The position numbers were made by a program, and so were the translations under genes. The notes beneath the pieces were generated by a model that saw only the letters and a list, made by a program, of their open reading frames with translations, had not been told where the DNA came from and did not search any database. From an uncultured Clostridia bacterium (GTDB lineage: Bacteria; Bacillota_A; Clostridia; Oscillospirales; Oscillospiraceae), in NCBI GenBank assembly GCA_946410505.1, contig CAMKAP010000136.1, positions 1 through 5,793 on the forward strand: DNA of 5,793 nucleotides, given 5' to 3'. Positions 4,532 through 5,793 of the stretch are shown in pieces. Position 1 is the stretch's first letter. Every line of letters starts with the position of its first letter.

Positions 4532-5793
4532 TCAGGCGATCTGTGCCATGTAAGCCTTGATCGCGCCGGCACCGGCGATCTTGGTCCCATCAGGCAGGAC
4601 CAGCGTGGGCGCCTGCTTGACGCCGTACTGCTTGGCAAGATCCGGGTGTTCGGTCGCCATCAGCTTGTCATACACGAAGCCGGCCTTGTCCATATACTGG
4701 CAGGCAATGCGGCAGTTGGGGCAGGTAGGCGTGGCAAAGAGGATGGGACGGGCGGAATCGGCGACAGTTTCCCTGCTCTTGGGGCCTTCGATACGAACCG
4801 GAGCAACCTCGGCCTCCAGCAGCGGCCCCTCGTGGGTCAGCGTGGAGTGCTCGATGACATATTCCTTGCGCTCCTTATACTCCTGCGTCTTGCCCACGTT
4901 CCAGTTCTGTACCGGGCGATAGTAACCCGTAATGCGGCTGTAGACCTCAGCGCTCTTGCCGCAGTGCGGGCAGGTGAACTGCTCGCCGTTGAGATAACCG
5001 TGATCCTTGCAGACGGAATAGGTCGGAGACAGAGTATAGTACGGCAGGCGGTAGTTTTCCGCGATCTTGCGCACCAGTCTGGCGGCCGCTTCCCAGTCGG
5101 GCAGCTTCTCACCCAGGAAGGCGTGGAAGACAGTACCGGAGGTGTAGCGGGTCTGCAGGTCGTCCTGAATATCCAGGGCGGCAAAAATGTCGTCCGTGTA
5201 GCTGACAGGCAGATGGGAGCTGTTGGTGTAATAAGGCGTTCCGCCGGGCTCAGCCGCAGTGATGATGTCGGGATAAGTCTCCACGTCGTGCTTGGCAAGA
5301 CGGTAAGAGGTGGACTCGGCGGGGGTTGCTTCCAGGTTGTAGAGGTCACCGTAGAGCTCCTGGTAATCGCTCAGGCGCTCGCGCATATGATCAAGGACCT
5401 GCTTGGCAAATTCCTGGCACTTGGGATCGGTCATGTCGGCACGGATCCACTTGGCATTCAGGCCGGCCTCGTTCATGCCCACCAGACCGATGGTGGAGAA
5501 ATGGTTGGCGAAGGTGCCCAGATAATGCTTGGTGTAAGGGTAGAGGCCCTCATTGAGGAGCTTGGTGATAACGTCGCGCTTGATCTTCAGGGAGCGGGCG
5601 GAGAGGTCCATCAGCTTGTCCAGACGCGTATAAAAGTCCTGCTCATCCTTGGAGAGATATGCCAGGCGCGGCATATTCAGCGTCACGACGCCAATGGAGC
5701 CGGTACTTTCGCCGGAGCCGAAGAAGCCGCCGGATTTCTTGCGCAGCTCGCGCAGGTCCAGACGCAGACGGCAGCACATGGAGCGCACGTCGC
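4532..5793 (-). CDS. nrdD: Class III (anaerobic) ribonucleoside-triphosphate reductase with C-terminal redoxin domain; 5' part missing
   Basis: The open frame runs off the right edge, so only the last ~420 residues are seen; the N-terminal region, including any ATP-cone, is outside. NrdD reduces ribonucleotides to deoxyribonucleotides with an oxygen-sensitive glycyl radical installed by the radical-SAM activase NrdG, which is not in this window. Visible motifs: SMCCRLRLDLREL (codons 5782-5744), whose second Cys matches the MGCR thiyl-radical position of E. coli NrdD by alignment from memory; GSIGVVTLNMPR just after; a Cys-x2-His and CPHC zinc site (codons 5011-4961); and RITGYYRPVQNWN with the radical glycine at 4925-4927. 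NrdD normally ends soon after this loop. Here about 108 residues follow the last NWNVGK: a linker, then a thioredoxin/glutaredoxin-like domain (about 4750-4535) with FATPTCPNC (cysteines at 4721-4723 and 4712-4714) and a probable cis-proline in QAPTLVLPDG. This suggests a built-in reductant, consistent with trxB being the next gene. Confidence 0.93.
   Translation of the reverse strand, partial: DVRSMCCRLRLDLRELRKKSGGFFGSGESTGSIGVVTLNMPRLAYLSKDEQDFYTRLDKLMDLSARSLKIKRDVITKLLNEGLYPYTKHYLGTFANHFSTIGLVGMNEAGLNAKWIRADMTDPKCQEFAKQVLDHMRERLSDYQELYGDLYNLEATPAESTSYRLAKHDVETYPDIITAAEPGGTPYYTNSSHLPVSYTDDIFAALDIQDDLQTRYTSGTVFHAFLGEKLPDWEAAARLVRKIAENYRLPYYTLSPTYSVCKDHGYLNGEQFTCPHCGKSAEVYSRITGYYRPVQNWNVGKTQEYKERKEYVIEHSTLTHEGPLLEAEVAPVRIEGPKSRETVADSARPILFATPTCPNCRIACQYMDKAGFVYDKLMATEHPDLAKQYGVKQAPTLVLPDGTKIAGAGAIKAYMAQIA

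Noticed and set aside
4459..4638. Sixty-residue N-terminal extension of trxB
   Set aside because: The extension is Arg/Ser/Pro-rich and overlaps nrdD in another frame. The TrxB family starts at MYDIIVIGGGPAG, and a GGAGG site sits seven bases before that ATG.
5786..5788. GTG near the right edge as a start of nrdD
   Set aside because: The frame stays open to the window edge with NrdD-like residues before it, and the protein would lack most of its catalytic barrel. The gene is simply cut by the window.

Overview
The window looks like chromosomal DNA of an anaerobic, moderately GC-rich member of the Clostridia, probably near the Oscillospiraceae/Ruminococcaceae. This is an inference from gene content: an oxygen-sensitive class III ribonucleotide reductase, a YvcK-type regulator, a SAM-I (S-box) riboswitch, strong GGAGG ribosome sites and compact intrinsic terminators. 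I see no mobile element, tRNA, rRNA or CRISPR array.

Layout. (1) At 1-91 on the minus strand, a consensus-like promoter fires out of the left edge into the 5' part of a SAM-I riboswitch; the gene it controls lies outside the window. (2) yvcK (minus, 123-1070) encodes the UDP-sugar-binding morphogenesis/gluconeogenesis factor and has its own extended -10 promoter. (3) A divergent intergenic region (1071-1262) carries that promoter and a very similar one facing right. (4) The rightward transcript holds a GPH-family sugar:cation symporter (1263-2735) whose stop codon overlaps the start of a PIG-L/LmbE-type deacetylase (2732-3493). (5) A perfect 18-bp hairpin (3505-3544) separates this operon from the convergent leftward genes. 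(6) Leftward from the right edge come the 3' part of nrdD (4532-5793), which carries a C-terminal thioredoxin-fold domain with a CPNC motif, and then trxB (3553-4458), a thioredoxin reductase. An 11-bp hairpin sits between the two.

How the genes may work together. The nrdD-trxB pair reads as an electron chain for anaerobic dNTP synthesis: NADPH to TrxB, to a redoxin, possibly the domain fused to NrdD itself, to the reductase active site. The symporter-deacetylase pair suggests uptake of a small glycoside followed by cytoplasmic removal of an N-acetyl (or other acyl) group. Its divergent neighbour YvcK belongs to a family reported to bind UDP-GlcNAc, so a loose amino-sugar theme is possible but not shown. 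No wholly new system is evident. The most interesting points are the NrdD-redoxin fusion beside trxB, the symporter/deacetylase module, and the dyad over the start of the riboswitch transcript.
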